A DNA stretch of 64,000 nt from a virus (IMGVR_UViG_3300042540_001399:1-64000); one strand, 5' to 3'. Counted from the stretch's first letter, positions 26,970 through 35,746 are shown. The notes: a model not told the origin generated them from the letters alone. A program made the numbers and translations.

Positions 26970-27341
26970 TTATTTTTTGTGTTCTTTAATTTTTGCGTCT
27001 AATTTATCACAACGCGAATCTATATGACTTGACAGGTTTGAAATGTCAAATTTAGTTAGTCTTTCTAAATCTGTAAATCTTCTATCAACTTCGTCACTAT
27101 AGTTGTTTAAATTAATTGATAGATCTTTATGTAGATCATCAATACGATTGTTTATCTCACTAAGTGAGTGTCTTCTTTCCCTTTCTATATGATCAATATA
27201 ATCATGAAATGATTTAACTTCAGTAAAAAAAGTGTTTTTATCAACCTTAACTTTTAACTTTAAAAACGTGACCACAACTGATGTTACAACCGCAACCACA
27301 CCCAAAGTAGATAAAACTGATATTAATATAACTGTTTCCAT
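26970..27341 (-). CDS. Membrane-anchored coiled-coil protein
   Basis: This 123-residue protein has one N-terminal hydrophobic helix (about residues 4-27, ending FLKLKVKV). The rest is long, charged and heptad-rich (IDHIERERRHSLSEINNRI and following), predicted to be coiled coil, ending KIKEHKK. It could be a membrane-tethered lysis or spanin-like accessory, or a holin-class modifier, but no family is recognisable. It has its own downstream terminator. The TATTTAT element is not visible upstream. Confidence 0.65.
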   Translation of the reverse strand: METVILISVLSTLGVVAVVTSVVVTFLKLKVKVDKNTFFTEVKSFHDYIDHIERERRHSLSEINNRIDDLHKDLSINLNNYSDEVDRRFTDLERLTKFDISNLSSHIDSRCDKLDAKIKEHKK

Positions 27342-27418
27342 AACTTTATTTTTTTTAATGTTTATTAAACCTCATCTTAAAACAAGATAGGTTATCAAAA
27401 ACTTAAATAAATAAAAAA

Positions 27419-27435
27419 CCCCACTATTGGTGGGG
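27419..27435 (-). terminator. Intrinsic terminator for the 100-residue gene
   Basis: On the minus strand the stem CCCCAC/GTGGGG with a 5-base loop is followed by a T run. It matches the core stem of the terminator at 9375 and closely resembles that at 26928. Confidence 0.8.
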
Positions 27436-27454
27436 TCTTAAGAAATTTTTTAGA

Positions 27455-27757
27455 TTAATATCTGTATCTACTTCTAAACCTTCTTGATTCATTCATATCC
27501 CCTATTTTTTCCATGGGATTTTCAAGTGGTTCATCTGATTGTTGAGATAACTTCTCAAACAATTTTACAAATTCAGGAGCTGGTAATGTTTTGAAAGCTT
27601 CAGTCGAACATTTTTGGAAATCTAATCTAGCAGGATCACATCCAGGTATGTTACTATGTGTCTTTAGAAGCTCCACATCCGCAGCAAGATTTATTTCTTC
27701 TTCTTTTAAAATTCTTCGAAGAACGTTTTCTATTCTTTTTTCACTATATCTGTTCAT
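27455..27757 (-). CDS. Hypothetical small protein
   Basis: This 100-residue protein starts at ATG 27757 with a charged N-terminal helix (SEKRIENVLRRILKEEE), has two cysteines in the middle (PGCDPARLDFQKCS) and a basic Arg/Tyr tail (RRFRSRYRY). No family is recognised. The helical N-terminus resembles short leaders found in other small virion proteins here (for example 51211 and 34847). It has its own TATTTAT element 21 bases upstream and its own terminator, so it appears to be an independent transcription unit. Confidence 0.6.
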   Translation of the reverse strand: MNRYSEKRIENVLRRILKEEEINLAADVELLKTHSNIPGCDPARLDFQKCSTEAFKTLPAPEFVKLFEKLSQQSDEPLENPMEKIGDMNESRRFRSRYRY

Positions 27758-27769
27758 AATTTTTTTATT

Positions 27770-27778
27770 TATAAATAT
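27770..27778 (-). promoter_or_regulatory. TATTTAT-type putative late promoter
   Basis: On the minus strand ATATTTATA lies 21 bases before the ATG at 27757. Confidence 0.5.
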
Positions 27779-27796
27779 GAAAGAAAAATAAAAAAA

Positions 27797-29557
27797 TTAT
27801 CTTTTATTGATGTGATTTAAAATTTCTTCAACAACGTCACCAATATTTTCTGAATCACCATCACCCATTACAGTACTTATTATTTTTTTCTTATGGTTTA
27901 ATATATCATAAATTGCACCTTCGATTGTGTTTTCGAATATAGGATAGTAAACCAAAACGTTGTTTTTTTGACCATATCTATATGCTCTGTCTTCGGCTTG
28001 AGAATGTTCTGCAGGCACAAAAGATAAGTCATTCATAATTACAACTTCCGCAGATGTTAATGTCAAACCAACACCAGCGGCTTTTAGATTACCTACAAAT
28101 ACTTTTATTTTTTCATCATTTTGAAAAGAATCAACCGCTTGTTGTCTTACTGAATTTGAACAACTTCCATCAAGGTAAACCGCTTGTTTTCCAAAATGTT
28201 GATATATGGATTGTAGGGTGTCAGTAAAGTTTGTAAAAATAATTACTTTTTTACCTTGGTCTAATATGTTTTCTGCAAATTCTATAGTTTGACTTATTTT
28301 TTCATTTGCTATGACTTTTCTAACTTTCATAAGTTTAGAAAATTGAACTGTAAGGGATGAAGATTCATTGGGGTTTTTATCGTACCAATCATAATACTCA
28401 CCCATAAGATTTTCATATTCTTTAGATCTCAATCGTAAATAAACGGGTGTTATAATTTTATCAGGTAAATCTAAAACATCTTCTTTTAGTCTTCTCAATA
28501 TTTGTTTAGACGTTCTGTCTTTTAATTCTTCTAAATTAGACGCACCAGTAACGTTCCAAACTTTTCTTTTACCCGCGTTAAATTGATACCCTTGACAATA
28601 TCTTATTGCGTAAGCCATCCAATTTTGGGCAACAGGACTTTCTATAATATTTAGAAGATTATAATAATTCATCGGTCTTGATGTCATTGGTGTACCCGTA
28701 AGTAACCAAACCCTTTTTATGTTTTTAACGAAACTATTTATAATTTTTGTTCTTTGGGCTTGTGCGTTTGACACCATATGTGCTTCATCTAAAATAACCA
28801 ACTCGAACTGTGACTTTAAAAGTAATGAATTTTCTTTTTCTTTGGGGTCGTGAAAATTTTTTAATATATCATAATTTACAATAACAAAATCAGATTCTGT
28901 TGAATATTTTTTTCCTTCTGATATAAAAACAGACCTTTCGGTGTAGTTTTGTATTTCCCTTTGCCAATTTATTTTCAAAGACGCAGGACAAATAATAAGA
29001 ATTTTTTTGGCACCTGTTTCTAGTGCCGCAATTATAGTTGATGTTGTTTTTCCAAGACCCATATCATCCGCCAAAATAAACCTTCTTGAACCTACTAATT
29101 TTTCTATTGCTTCTTTTTGATGTGAAAGTGGTGGTCTATGTGAATATTTATCATAACTAATTTCAACGATGTCAGTAGTGTGTGATTTTATTAGTGCGGA
29201 TTTAGGTACCCAAAATTCTGAAAGAACATCCTTTTCAAAAAATTTACCCCAAATATGGTAAGATTTTTCTTTTTCCACTAAAAGTTTTTCGACGTATATT
29301 TTATTAGGTACTTCTAAAAGATATCTTTCTTCCGAAAATTTTTTAGCAAAATACGTGTCCAAGTCCACCCACTTTCTTGCTACTTTTGGTTGTACATTAT
29401 AATAATTGTTTATATAGTCGGCTTGAGTTCTCGTTGGGTAAAACTTTTTATTATTTTCTTTTTTTGTTTTAAGAAACAAAATATAATTGTTGGCACCACT
29501 ATATGTATCTAATAGCTCTAATGCTTGGTGTTCTATTAATTGCTTACTGTTAGACAA
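27797..29557 (-). CDS. SNF2/SMARCAL1-type DNA helicase/translocase
   Basis: This superfamily 2 enzyme has Q-like LSHQKEAIEKL, Walker A DDMGLGKTTS, Ia CPASLKINWQREI, Walker B DEAHMV, motif III LLTGTPM, and C-terminal motifs GKKVIIFTNFTDT, VGNLKAAGVGLTLTSA and QAEDRAYRYGQ. These are SNF2-type and most like SMARCAL1/HARP-class annealing helicases. It probably acts in replication-fork repair or recombination, the role UvsW plays in T4. The open frame reaches a TTG at 29599, but that segment is a low-complexity Phe/Lys stretch overlapping the promoter of the divergent gene. I prefer the TTG at 29557 (LSNSKQLIEHQ). No ATG exists near the N-terminus, so the start is uncertain. Confidence 0.85.
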   Translation of the reverse strand: MSNSKQLIEHQALELLDTYSGANNYILFLKTKKENNKKFYPTRTQADYINNYYNVQPKVARKWVDLDTYFAKKFSEERYLLEVPNKIYVEKLLVEKEKSYHIWGKFFEKDVLSEFWVPKSALIKSHTTDIVEISYDKYSHRPPLSHQKEAIEKLVGSRRFILADDMGLGKTTSTIIAALETGAKKILIICPASLKINWQREIQNYTERSVFISEGKKYSTESDFVIVNYDILKNFHDPKEKENSLLLKSQFELVILDEAHMVSNAQAQRTKIINSFVKNIKRVWLLTGTPMTSRPMNYYNLLNIIESPVAQNWMAYAIRYCQGYQFNAGKRKVWNVTGASNLEELKDRTSKQILRRLKEDVLDLPDKIITPVYLRLRSKEYENLMGEYYDWYDKNPNESSSLTVQFSKLMKVRKVIANEKISQTIEFAENILDQGKKVIIFTNFTDTLQSIYQHFGKQAVYLDGSCSNSVRQQAVDSFQNDEKIKVFVGNLKAAGVGLTLTSAEVVIMNDLSFVPAEHSQAEDRAYRYGQKNNVLVYYPIFENTIEGAIYDILNHKKKIISTVMGDGDSENIGDVVEEILNHINKR

Positions 29558-29588
29558 AACTTTTTTTAAAAAAATAAACAAAAAAAAG

Positions 29589-29597
29589 ATATTTATC
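29589..29597 (+). promoter_or_regulatory. TATTTAT-type putative late promoter
   Basis: ATATTTATC lies 23 bases before the ATG at 29612, at the divergent boundary with the helicase gene. Confidence 0.5.
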
Positions 29598-29611
29598 AAT
29601 AAAACATCAAA

Positions 29612-30124
29612 ATGGATAGTAAAGTTCCAATAACTAGATTAGGTAAATTTTTTGGTGAAAAAGATTTTTCACTTGAAGTATCTATGGGTCAAGAGTGGTT
29701 AAATGGTGATATGAATTATACTTGTGTACTTTATAGAGTTGATAGAACAAAAACAAAAACTGACGATGTTTATGGTGAAACTTTATCCGACAGTATAAAT
29801 TTTCATCCTCCTGTTGAATTTAATGCTTATGTTGCTATAGCGGCACCCGAAAATAAAATGATCGGATCTACTAAAATTGATCAAGTAGAACCAGGTAACA
29901 TTACAATGTCTGTTTACTTGAAAACTTTGGAAGATTTAAACATAGAAATAAGTTTTGGTGATTATGTGGGTTATTACGATAGCGAAAACTTTGTAAGATA
30001 TTATACAGTTGTCAATGATGGTCGTGTGATTTCTGATATAAAACATACATATAAAGGGTATAAGCCATTTTATAGAACAATAATTGCATCACCTGTTACA
30101 TCAAATGAGTTCAGAGGATTATAA
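29612..30124 (+). CDS. Putative head-tail connector / neck protein
   Basis: This 170-residue, beta-rich protein begins MDSKVPITRLGKFFG and carries an internal YVGYYDSENFVRYYTVV strand pair. It is the first gene of the plus-strand tail module, 9 bases before a gp15-like gene and upstream of the sheath. In T4-like phages that slot holds neck and connector proteins (gp14/gp15 neighbourhood). Sequence alone does not allow a firm family call. Confidence 0.5.
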   Translation: MDSKVPITRLGKFFGEKDFSLEVSMGQEWLNGDMNYTCVLYRVDRTKTKTDDVYGETLSDSINFHPPVEFNAYVAIAAPENKMIGSTKIDQVEPGNITMSVYLKTLEDLNIEISFGDYVGYYDSENFVRYYTVVNDGRVISDIKHTYKGYKPFYRTIIASPVTSNEFRGL

Positions 30125-30133
30125 TAAAAAGAT

Positions 30134-31165
30134 ATGGGATTACCTAAAAAAATAAAAAAATATATACCATTAGAAAATGGTGTAAGTCCGTTGGAAAGAA
30201 GACATCAGTTAGCAGACATGATTGCTGAACATGGTACTTTTTTACCAAAAGGTTTATTACATGCAGATTTAGATAAAGGTTTTTTGGAATTTGTAAAAGA
30301 TAACATGACAATATCCATCGAAGGAAAAAAAATATCTGTCGTTGATATTCTTATAACAACACAGAACTGGGCTCAGTTTACCGAAACTTGGGAATTCCAA
30401 AATATTGATAAAAATGCTGAACCTCCTTTTGTTACTGTTGTTAGACAACCCGAAGTTAAATTTGGTGATCCACAATTAAAATATAATATTCCTAACAAAA
30501 GATTATATCATTATGCTCAAGTTCCTACTTGGGACGGTCAAAGACATGGTATGGATATATATAAAATTCCCCAACCTGTACCAATCCAAATAAACTATAC
30601 TGTAGTGATTATTTGTAACCGTATGAGAGAGTTGAATGAGTTCAACAAAACAATAATGGAACTTTTTGCATCTAGACAAGCTTACCAAAAAATAAAAGGT
30701 CATTATATTCCGATTGTTATGGGTGACATAGCAGATGAATCAGTTTTAGATTTAGAAAAAAGAAAATACTATATTCAGAAATATCCAATGACATTACAGG
30801 GATTTTTACTTGATGAAGATGAATTTGTTGTACAACCTGCGATTGTAAGAACAATGCAGATTTATGAAACTGATACTTCCATAAAGAAACAAAAACCAAA
30901 AAAGAATCAAGAGTTACCAACAAATTTAACTTTTCCTTTTAAAGTTGGGGTAAACACGTTTTCAGACAAAATATTTTTTACTTCTGATATGACAGTTGCT
31001 GAAGTCGATAACATATCTACATATAGTGTTTATATAAATGATGACTTCTATGGTAATGATATTTCAGAAATCCAAATCAACACTAATGACATTTTAAAAA
31101 TAGATGTAACAAAAAATGATGGTACAAAAAACGCTAAGTTAGTATTACAACAAAAACTAATTTAA
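30134..31165 (+). CDS. Putative tail terminator / sheath-stabilising protein (gp15-like)
   Basis: This 343-residue protein has a central block (QVPTWDGQRHGMDIYKIP, then PVPIQINYTVVIICN, then NEFNKTIMELFASRQAY). This resembles the gp15-type plan in which a short loop precedes two long strands and a helix contacting the tail end. The C-terminal about 80 residues form an extra small beta domain (PFKVGVNTFSDKIFF onward). Position directly before the sheath gene fits a tail completion protein. T4 gp15 is about 272 residues, so this is longer. The call rests on context plus weak motif similarity. Confidence 0.5.
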   Translation: MGLPKKIKKYIPLENGVSPLERRHQLADMIAEHGTFLPKGLLHADLDKGFLEFVKDNMTISIEGKKISVVDILITTQNWAQFTETWEFQNIDKNAEPPFVTVVRQPEVKFGDPQLKYNIPNKRLYHYAQVPTWDGQRHGMDIYKIPQPVPIQINYTVVIICNRMRELNEFNKTIMELFASRQAYQKIKGHYIPIVMGDIADESVLDLEKRKYYIQKYPMTLQGFLLDEDEFVVQPAIVRTMQIYETDTSIKKQKPKKNQELPTNLTFPFKVGVNTFSDKIFFTSDMTVAEVDNISTYSVYINDDFYGNDISEIQINTNDILKIDVTKNDGTKNAKLVLQQKLI

Positions 31166-31327
31166 CTATTCTCCGTATAAATCTTTTTTTTCTGAACATT
31201 TTTCTAAAATCAGGTTTTCCAAAAATCTATACATTTTAATCCCTCTTTTATCACAATACTTTTTAAGAACATCGTGAACTTTTGGATCAATTTTTAAATT
31301 TTTTATTTTTTTTGGTTCTTTATTCAT
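31166..31327 (-). CDS. Ribbon-helix-helix (CopG/Arc-like) small DNA-binding protein
   Basis: This 53-residue protein starts at the ATG at 31327 (the longer frame to 31396 adds a hydrophobic, low-complexity lead that is unlikely to be translated). It begins MNKEPKKIKNLKIDPKVHDV, with a beta strand (NLKID) then two helices (KVHDVLKKYCDKRG and KMYRFLENLILEKC), the ribbon-helix-helix plan of small dimeric repressors. It is the only minus-strand gene within the tail module and abuts the gp15-like gene's stop. Direct and inverted GGTAG repeats just upstream (31328-31358) are a plausible autoregulatory operator. Confidence 0.65.
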   Translation of the reverse strand: MNKEPKKIKNLKIDPKVHDVLKKYCDKRGIKMYRFLENLILEKCSEKKDLYGE

Positions 31328-31358
31328 AGGTAGAAAAAAGGTAGAAAAAAAACCTACC
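31328..31358. promoter_or_regulatory. Phased direct repeats, putative RHH operator
   Basis: AGGTAGAAAAA occurs at 31328 and again at 31339, an 11-bp period (one helical turn), followed by the inverted element CCTACC at 31353-31358. It lies immediately upstream of the RHH gene start on the minus strand and between it and the sheath promoter. RHH proteins typically bind such short phased repeats. Function is inferred. Confidence 0.45.
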
Positions 31359-31405
31359 AAGATATAAATAGTTTTATATAAGTAAAGTTTTTGCATAAAA
31401 TCTCG

Positions 31406-31414
31406 GTATTTATA
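31406..31414 (+). promoter_or_regulatory. TATTTAT-type putative promoter of the sheath gene
   Basis: GTATTTATA lies 45 bases before the sheath ATG, a longer leader than at most genes here. Confidence 0.4.
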
Positions 31415-31450
31415 TAAAAAATAAATTATAATAAACTAACATTAAAAAAT

Positions 31451-34400
31451 ATGGCAACTAACAGTAAAATTTTCGTTTCACCTGGTGTCTATACTTCTGA
31501 AGTAGATTTAAGTTTTGTGGCACAAAGCGTTGGTGTTACAACTTTAGGTATTGTCGGAGAAACACTTAAAGGTCCGGCCTTCGAACCTATTTTTATTAAA
31601 AACTATGATGAGTTCCAATCTTACTTTGGTCCTACTTCACCTGAAAAATTTGTAAATACTCAAATTCCTAAATATGAAGCGGCATACATCGCCAAATCAT
31701 ATTTACAACAATCTAATCAATTATTTGTAACTAGAGTTTTAGGTTTATCGGGATATGATGCGGGTCCTTCTTGGTCAATAATTACAAGCGCAAACTTAGA
31801 TCCTTCCACTTTGGCACCTTATTGTTTGAGTTCAGTAACAATAGATTGTCAGGATGTTTGTGTGTCAGCTAAGACATTACCTTTTCAAGTGGCATTTACA
31901 GGTTGTACTAACTCACCAAGTTCTGTTTCTTTCGGAGCCTTTCCTGCAGAAATAGAAGCGTTGTTAACATCACAATACGAACAGTTCAACGGTAATACTT
32001 CGACTTTATTAGAAGATTTACAGTTTTTTACATATCAAAGAATTTTAAATCCTCTTTCTCAAAATACATCTATTGCTTACTTCGGTACTATTGATGGTGA
32101 TGATTATGACATGTTGTCAAGTGGATATACAGCTTCTACAAATGTGTTTAATGTACCATCACCTTCTAGTAACTTAACAAACTTCTTATCACCATTTAAT
32201 GATACTTGGTACTATGCTTTGTTTGAAAACACAGGAAATAGTAATTATTCGGGTTATTCATTTTGGTCTGTTGTTTCAGGGTTAACATCAATTAATCCAA
32301 TAACTACAACTACAATTCCTCCAACAACTACGTCAACGACTACAAATCCTTGTATAACACCAACACCTGTGGTTCCTACTACAACAACTACTACTACTGT
32401 TGTTGATTGTTACTCAGGAACAGTTATAGGTATGATATATTATTATACCGGTAATTCATACACTCTTTATGATGACATGGTTATTGCAACACTAAGATCA
32501 AGAGGTATTGCGGATTACAGCGATGACGTGAACCCAAGATATGAAATAACTGGTTTGACTGATGTTACAATGGATTGTTCAGGTCAATATTCGGGCGTAT
32601 TAAAAAATCCATTTGCTAAATTTGCAATAAATGCGACTAACTACTTAGGTAACAACTTTACTTTTGTTACGTCGTTCGCAAATTCGGATTCAGAATATCT
32701 TACAAAAGTATTCGGAACAAGTAACTTTGGTAAACCAAGAAATGTGGTACCACTTTTTGTGGAAGAAAGATTCCAATCACTTTTAAGATGGGCGTATAAC
32801 AAAGGTTACATACGAGGTTTAAAATGTGGTTTAATATCATTACCTGAAGCACAAAGCGAAGATCCAACATCAATTGCTTGGTACTTAGAAAAGTATCAAT
32901 CACCTGAAAGTCCATGGGTTGTTTCTGAAGTTAGAGGTTCCAAAGTTTATAACTTATTTAAATTTTACACAATTTCTGACGGGAACAGTGCCAACACAGA
33001 AGTTAAAATATCTATATCTGATATATCTTTCGCAAATGAAACATTTACAGTTTTAATTCGTGATTACTACGATACAGATTCAAATCCTGTTGTGTTAGAA
33101 AAATTCACAAACTGTACTATGAATCCAAGCGAAAATAGTTTTATAGCCAAAAAAATTGGTACTTTGGACGGTGAGTTTGAATTGAAATCAAGATATGTAA
33201 TGGTTGAAATGAATGAAGACGCACCAATAGATTCATTACCTTGTGGATTTGAAGGATATAATTTCAGAGAATATGCAGGAGCAAAATCACCATTCCCTAT
33301 AATTAAAACTAAATATGATTACCCAGGTGAGTTAGTTTTCAATCCACCTTTTGGTACACCATCAGGTACAGACGATGCTGGATTATCATCAGGTGATAAT
33401 ATAAGAAAAACTTTCTTAGGGTTTTCTACAAGTGCCGATTACGGTTATGACCCAAGTTTCTTCGAATATAAAGGTAAAAGAAATCCTTCAAACATATGTT
33501 TTGCAACTGAATCATCTCCTTGGTTATATAGAACTAAAGGGTTCCACATGGACAAAAACGCAAGTGGTATTACAATTGCTAACGTTTTTGCAACAAGTGG
33601 CACTCCTCGTTTCTACGTAGGTGATGCGTCTTTCAGTTCTGAACCTACTGTTGAAACAAACCCTTACTACCGTTTATTTGCTCGTAAATTTACTTTACTT
33701 GTACAAGGTGGATTCGATGGTTGGGATATCTACAGAGAAAGAAGAACAAACGCAGATAAATACCAATTAGGTAGAACTGGTTACTTAAATGGGGCTTGTG
33801 CAACAACAAGATACCCTTCAGCAGTTGGTTGGGGAGCGTTTAAACAAATTACTGTTGGTGACGGTACAAGAGAATACGCAAACACTGACTATTACGCTTA
33901 CTTACTTGGTATCAGAACTTTTGCTAATCCTGAAGCGGTTAATATAAATGTATTTGTTACACCAGGAATTGACTATGTTAACAACAGTGACTTAGTAGAA
34001 GATACAATAGATATGATAGAAAACGAAAGAGCGGATTCTTTGTATATAACAACTACACCTGACTACAATTTGTTATTACCTACCACAACTGGTGTAGATG
34101 GTTTGATTTATCCACAAGAAGCGGTTGATAATCTTGATGGTACAGGAATCGATTCTAACTATACCGCCACTTACTATCCGTGGGTGTTAACAAGAGATAG
34201 TGTAAATAACACACAAATTTATCTACCACCAACGGCTGAAGTAACCAGAAATTTAGCATTAACAGACAACATTGCGTTTCCTTGGTTTGCTGCGGCGGGT
34301 TATACTCGTGGTATTGTAAACGCTATCAAAGCTCGTAAGAAGTTGACTCAAGAAGACAGAGATGTTCTTTATCTTGGTAGAATCAACCCTATTGCTACAT

Positions 34401-34774
34401 TCTCAGATGTGGGTACAGTAATATGGGGTAATAAAACCCTACAAGTAAGACAGTCAGCACTTGATAGAATAAACGTTCGAAGATTATTGTTACAAGCACG
34501 TAAGTTAATTTCGGCAGTTTCAGTAAGATTATTGTTTGATCAGAACGATGAAAAAGTAAGACAAGATTTCCTAAATGCGGTAAATCCAATATTAGATGGT
34601 ATCAGAAGGGATAGGGGTCTTTATGACTTTAGAGTTACCGTATCAAATGACACGGCTGATCTAGATAGAAATCAGATGACTGGTAAGATATATATCAAAC
34701 CAACAAGATCACTAGAATTTATAGATATTACATTCTACATTACACCAACAGGTGCTTCTTTCGAAGATGTATGA
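31451..34774 (+). CDS. 18: Tail sheath protein (gp18-like), enlarged
   Basis: This 1,107-residue contractile sheath subunit starts MATNSKIFVSPGVYTSEVDLS, the classic sheath start. The C-terminal third holds the conserved core: PWFAAAGYTRGIVNAIKARK, LYLGRINPIATF, VIWGNKTLQ, INVRRLLL, and a final DITFYITPTGASFEDV. T4 gp18 has about 659 residues; the excess here lies in middle insertions. One is a Thr/Pro low-complexity linker (about residues 280-320) followed by a Cys-bounded small domain (VVDCYSG to TMDCSG). The inserts probably face outward and could carry glycans or host-binding activity (inference). A strong UUCG-loop terminator follows directly. Confidence 0.95.
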   Translation: MATNSKIFVSPGVYTSEVDLSFVAQSVGVTTLGIVGETLKGPAFEPIFIKNYDEFQSYFGPTSPEKFVNTQIPKYEAAYIAKSYLQQSNQLFVTRVLGLSGYDAGPSWSIITSANLDPSTLAPYCLSSVTIDCQDVCVSAKTLPFQVAFTGCTNSPSSVSFGAFPAEIEALLTSQYEQFNGNTSTLLEDLQFFTYQRILNPLSQNTSIAYFGTIDGDDYDMLSSGYTASTNVFNVPSPSSNLTNFLSPFNDTWYYALFENTGNSNYSGYSFWSVVSGLTSINPITTTTIPPTTTSTTTNPCITPTPVVPTTTTTTTVVDCYSGTVIGMIYYYTGNSYTLYDDMVIATLRSRGIADYSDDVNPRYEITGLTDVTMDCSGQYSGVLKNPFAKFAINATNYLGNNFTFVTSFANSDSEYLTKVFGTSNFGKPRNVVPLFVEERFQSLLRWAYNKGYIRGLKCGLISLPEAQSEDPTSIAWYLEKYQSPESPWVVSEVRGSKVYNLFKFYTISDGNSANTEVKISISDISFANETFTVLIRDYYDTDSNPVVLEKFTNCTMNPSENSFIAKKIGTLDGEFELKSRYVMVEMNEDAPIDSLPCGFEGYNFREYAGAKSPFPIIKTKYDYPGELVFNPPFGTPSGTDDAGLSSGDNIRKTFLGFSTSADYGYDPSFFEYKGKRNPSNICFATESSPWLYRTKGFHMDKNASGITIANVFATSGTPRFYVGDASFSSEPTVETNPYYRLFARKFTLLVQGGFDGWDIYRERRTNADKYQLGRTGYLNGACATTRYPSAVGWGAFKQITVGDGTREYANTDYYAYLLGIRTFANPEAVNINVFVTPGIDYVNNSDLVEDTIDMIENERADSLYITTTPDYNLLLPTTTGVDGLIYPQEAVDNLDGTGIDSNYTATYYPWVLTRDSVNNTQIYLPPTAEVTRNLALTDNIAFPWFAAAGYTRGIVNAIKARKKLTQEDRDVLYLGRINPIATFSDVGTVIWGNKTLQVRQSALDRINVRRLLLQARKLISAVSVRLLFDQNDEKVRQDFLNAVNPILDGIRRDRGLYDFRVTVSNDTADLDRNQMTGKIYIKPTRSLEFIDITFYITPTGASFEDV

Positions 34775-34795
34775 TGATATAAATGTGATTTTTTA

Positions 34796-34824
34796 AAAGA
34801 GGGATTCGTCCCTCTTTTTTTTTC
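34796..34824 (+). terminator. Strong intrinsic terminator with UUCG loop
   Basis: A perfect 9-bp stem (AAAGAGGGA / TCCCTCTTT) closes a TTCG tetraloop and runs into a T tract, 21 bases after the sheath stop codon. Confidence 0.95.
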
Positions 34825-34833
34825 ATAATTAAT

Positions 34834-34842
34834 ATATTTATA
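34834..34842 (+). promoter_or_regulatory. TATTTAT-type element, short spacing
   Basis: ATATTTATA starts 13 bases before the ATG at 34847, directly after the sheath terminator, implying a very short or absent leader. Confidence 0.4.
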
Positions 34843-34846
34843 TGAT

Positions 34847-35746
34847 ATGAATTACTACAAATTTTTAGTTAAAAAAATTATTAAGGAAGTTGTTGAAGAA
34901 AACCCATCTTATGCAATGAAGTACTACGCTTTTGATTGGGATGATAATTTAATGAAAATGCCAACTTTAATTTATTTGAAAGATGAAGATGGTGACGTAA
35001 TAGGAATGAACACCGAAGATTTTGCTGAGTATCGTACTTTAGTTGGTAGTCAACCTTTTGATTACGAAGGTCACATGATAGTTGGTTTTGATGAAAGTCC
35101 ATTTAGGGATTTCAATGTAACTGGTGATCGTAAGTTTTTAGAAGATATAAAATATGCCCCTATAGCATCCGAAAAAGTGTGGAATGATTTTGTTGAAGCG
35201 ATAAATAGTGGATCTGTTTTTGCAATTATAACAGCAAGGGGTCATTCACCAGCAGCGTTAAAAAAGGCTGTCAAATATATAATAGAAAACAATATGCATG
35301 GTGTAGAAAAAGGACAACTTGTTAAACACCTTAAAGAATATCGTCGTATTGCCGGCCTAAAACAAATAGAAAATGAAAATTGGTTAATTAATGATTATTT
35401 AGATAGATGTCAATTTTCACCCGTTTCACACGGTAAGGGGTCTGCTGCGAACCCTGAAGAAGAAAAATATAACGAATTATTAAGATTTTATAATAGAATG
35501 ACTAGATCATCCAAAAAATTTCAAAAATCACAATTTATAAATCACGTAAATACTGGAAGTGAGTCAATTGGTGGTGGATTGTTTAAATTTAAAAAACCTT
35601 CATTTGGTTTTTCAGATGATGATGAAAGAAATGTTAAATCAATTAAGAAAAGATTTTCAGATATAGGAAAAGATTTAAATATTTATTATACTAAAGGAGG
35701 AGAAAAACAACTATATGAAAACCGGTCTAGTAGAAGAATATTTTAA
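34847..35746 (+). CDS. HAD-like hydrolase/phosphatase in the tail module
   Basis: This 299-residue protein opens with a basic helix (YYKFLVKKIIKEVVEE), then a HAD motif I AFDWDDN (D30, D32) and motif II IITARG (T129). A later basic region (VKHLKEYRRIAGLK) and a motif IV-like NDYLD follow. HAD enzymes remove phosphates through an aspartyl intermediate. Substrates range from nucleotides to polynucleotide 3'-phosphates and sugars. The C-terminal 90 residues are polar and basic. Its place between sheath and tube genes is unusual for an enzyme. It could be packaged or be a nucleic-acid or sugar phosphatase. Function unresolved. Confidence 0.65.
   Translation: MNYYKFLVKKIIKEVVEENPSYAMKYYAFDWDDNLMKMPTLIYLKDEDGDVIGMNTEDFAEYRTLVGSQPFDYEGHMIVGFDESPFRDFNVTGDRKFLEDIKYAPIASEKVWNDFVEAINSGSVFAIITARGHSPAALKKAVKYIIENNMHGVEKGQLVKHLKEYRRIAGLKQIENENWLINDYLDRCQFSPVSHGKGSAANPEEEKYNELLRFYNRMTRSSKKFQKSQFINHVNTGSESIGGGLFKFKKPSFGFSDDDERNVKSIKKRFSDIGKDLNIYYTKGGEKQLYENRSSRRIF

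Noticed and set aside
29558-29599. N-terminal extension of the SNF2 helicase to TTG 29599
   Set aside because: It encodes a Phe/Lys low-complexity lead and overlaps the promoter of the divergent gene. Still, the exact start is uncertain.
31328-31396. Longer start for the RHH gene
   Set aside because: The added residues are hydrophobic and fall on the phased operator-like repeats. The ATG at 31327 gives a standard-size RHH.
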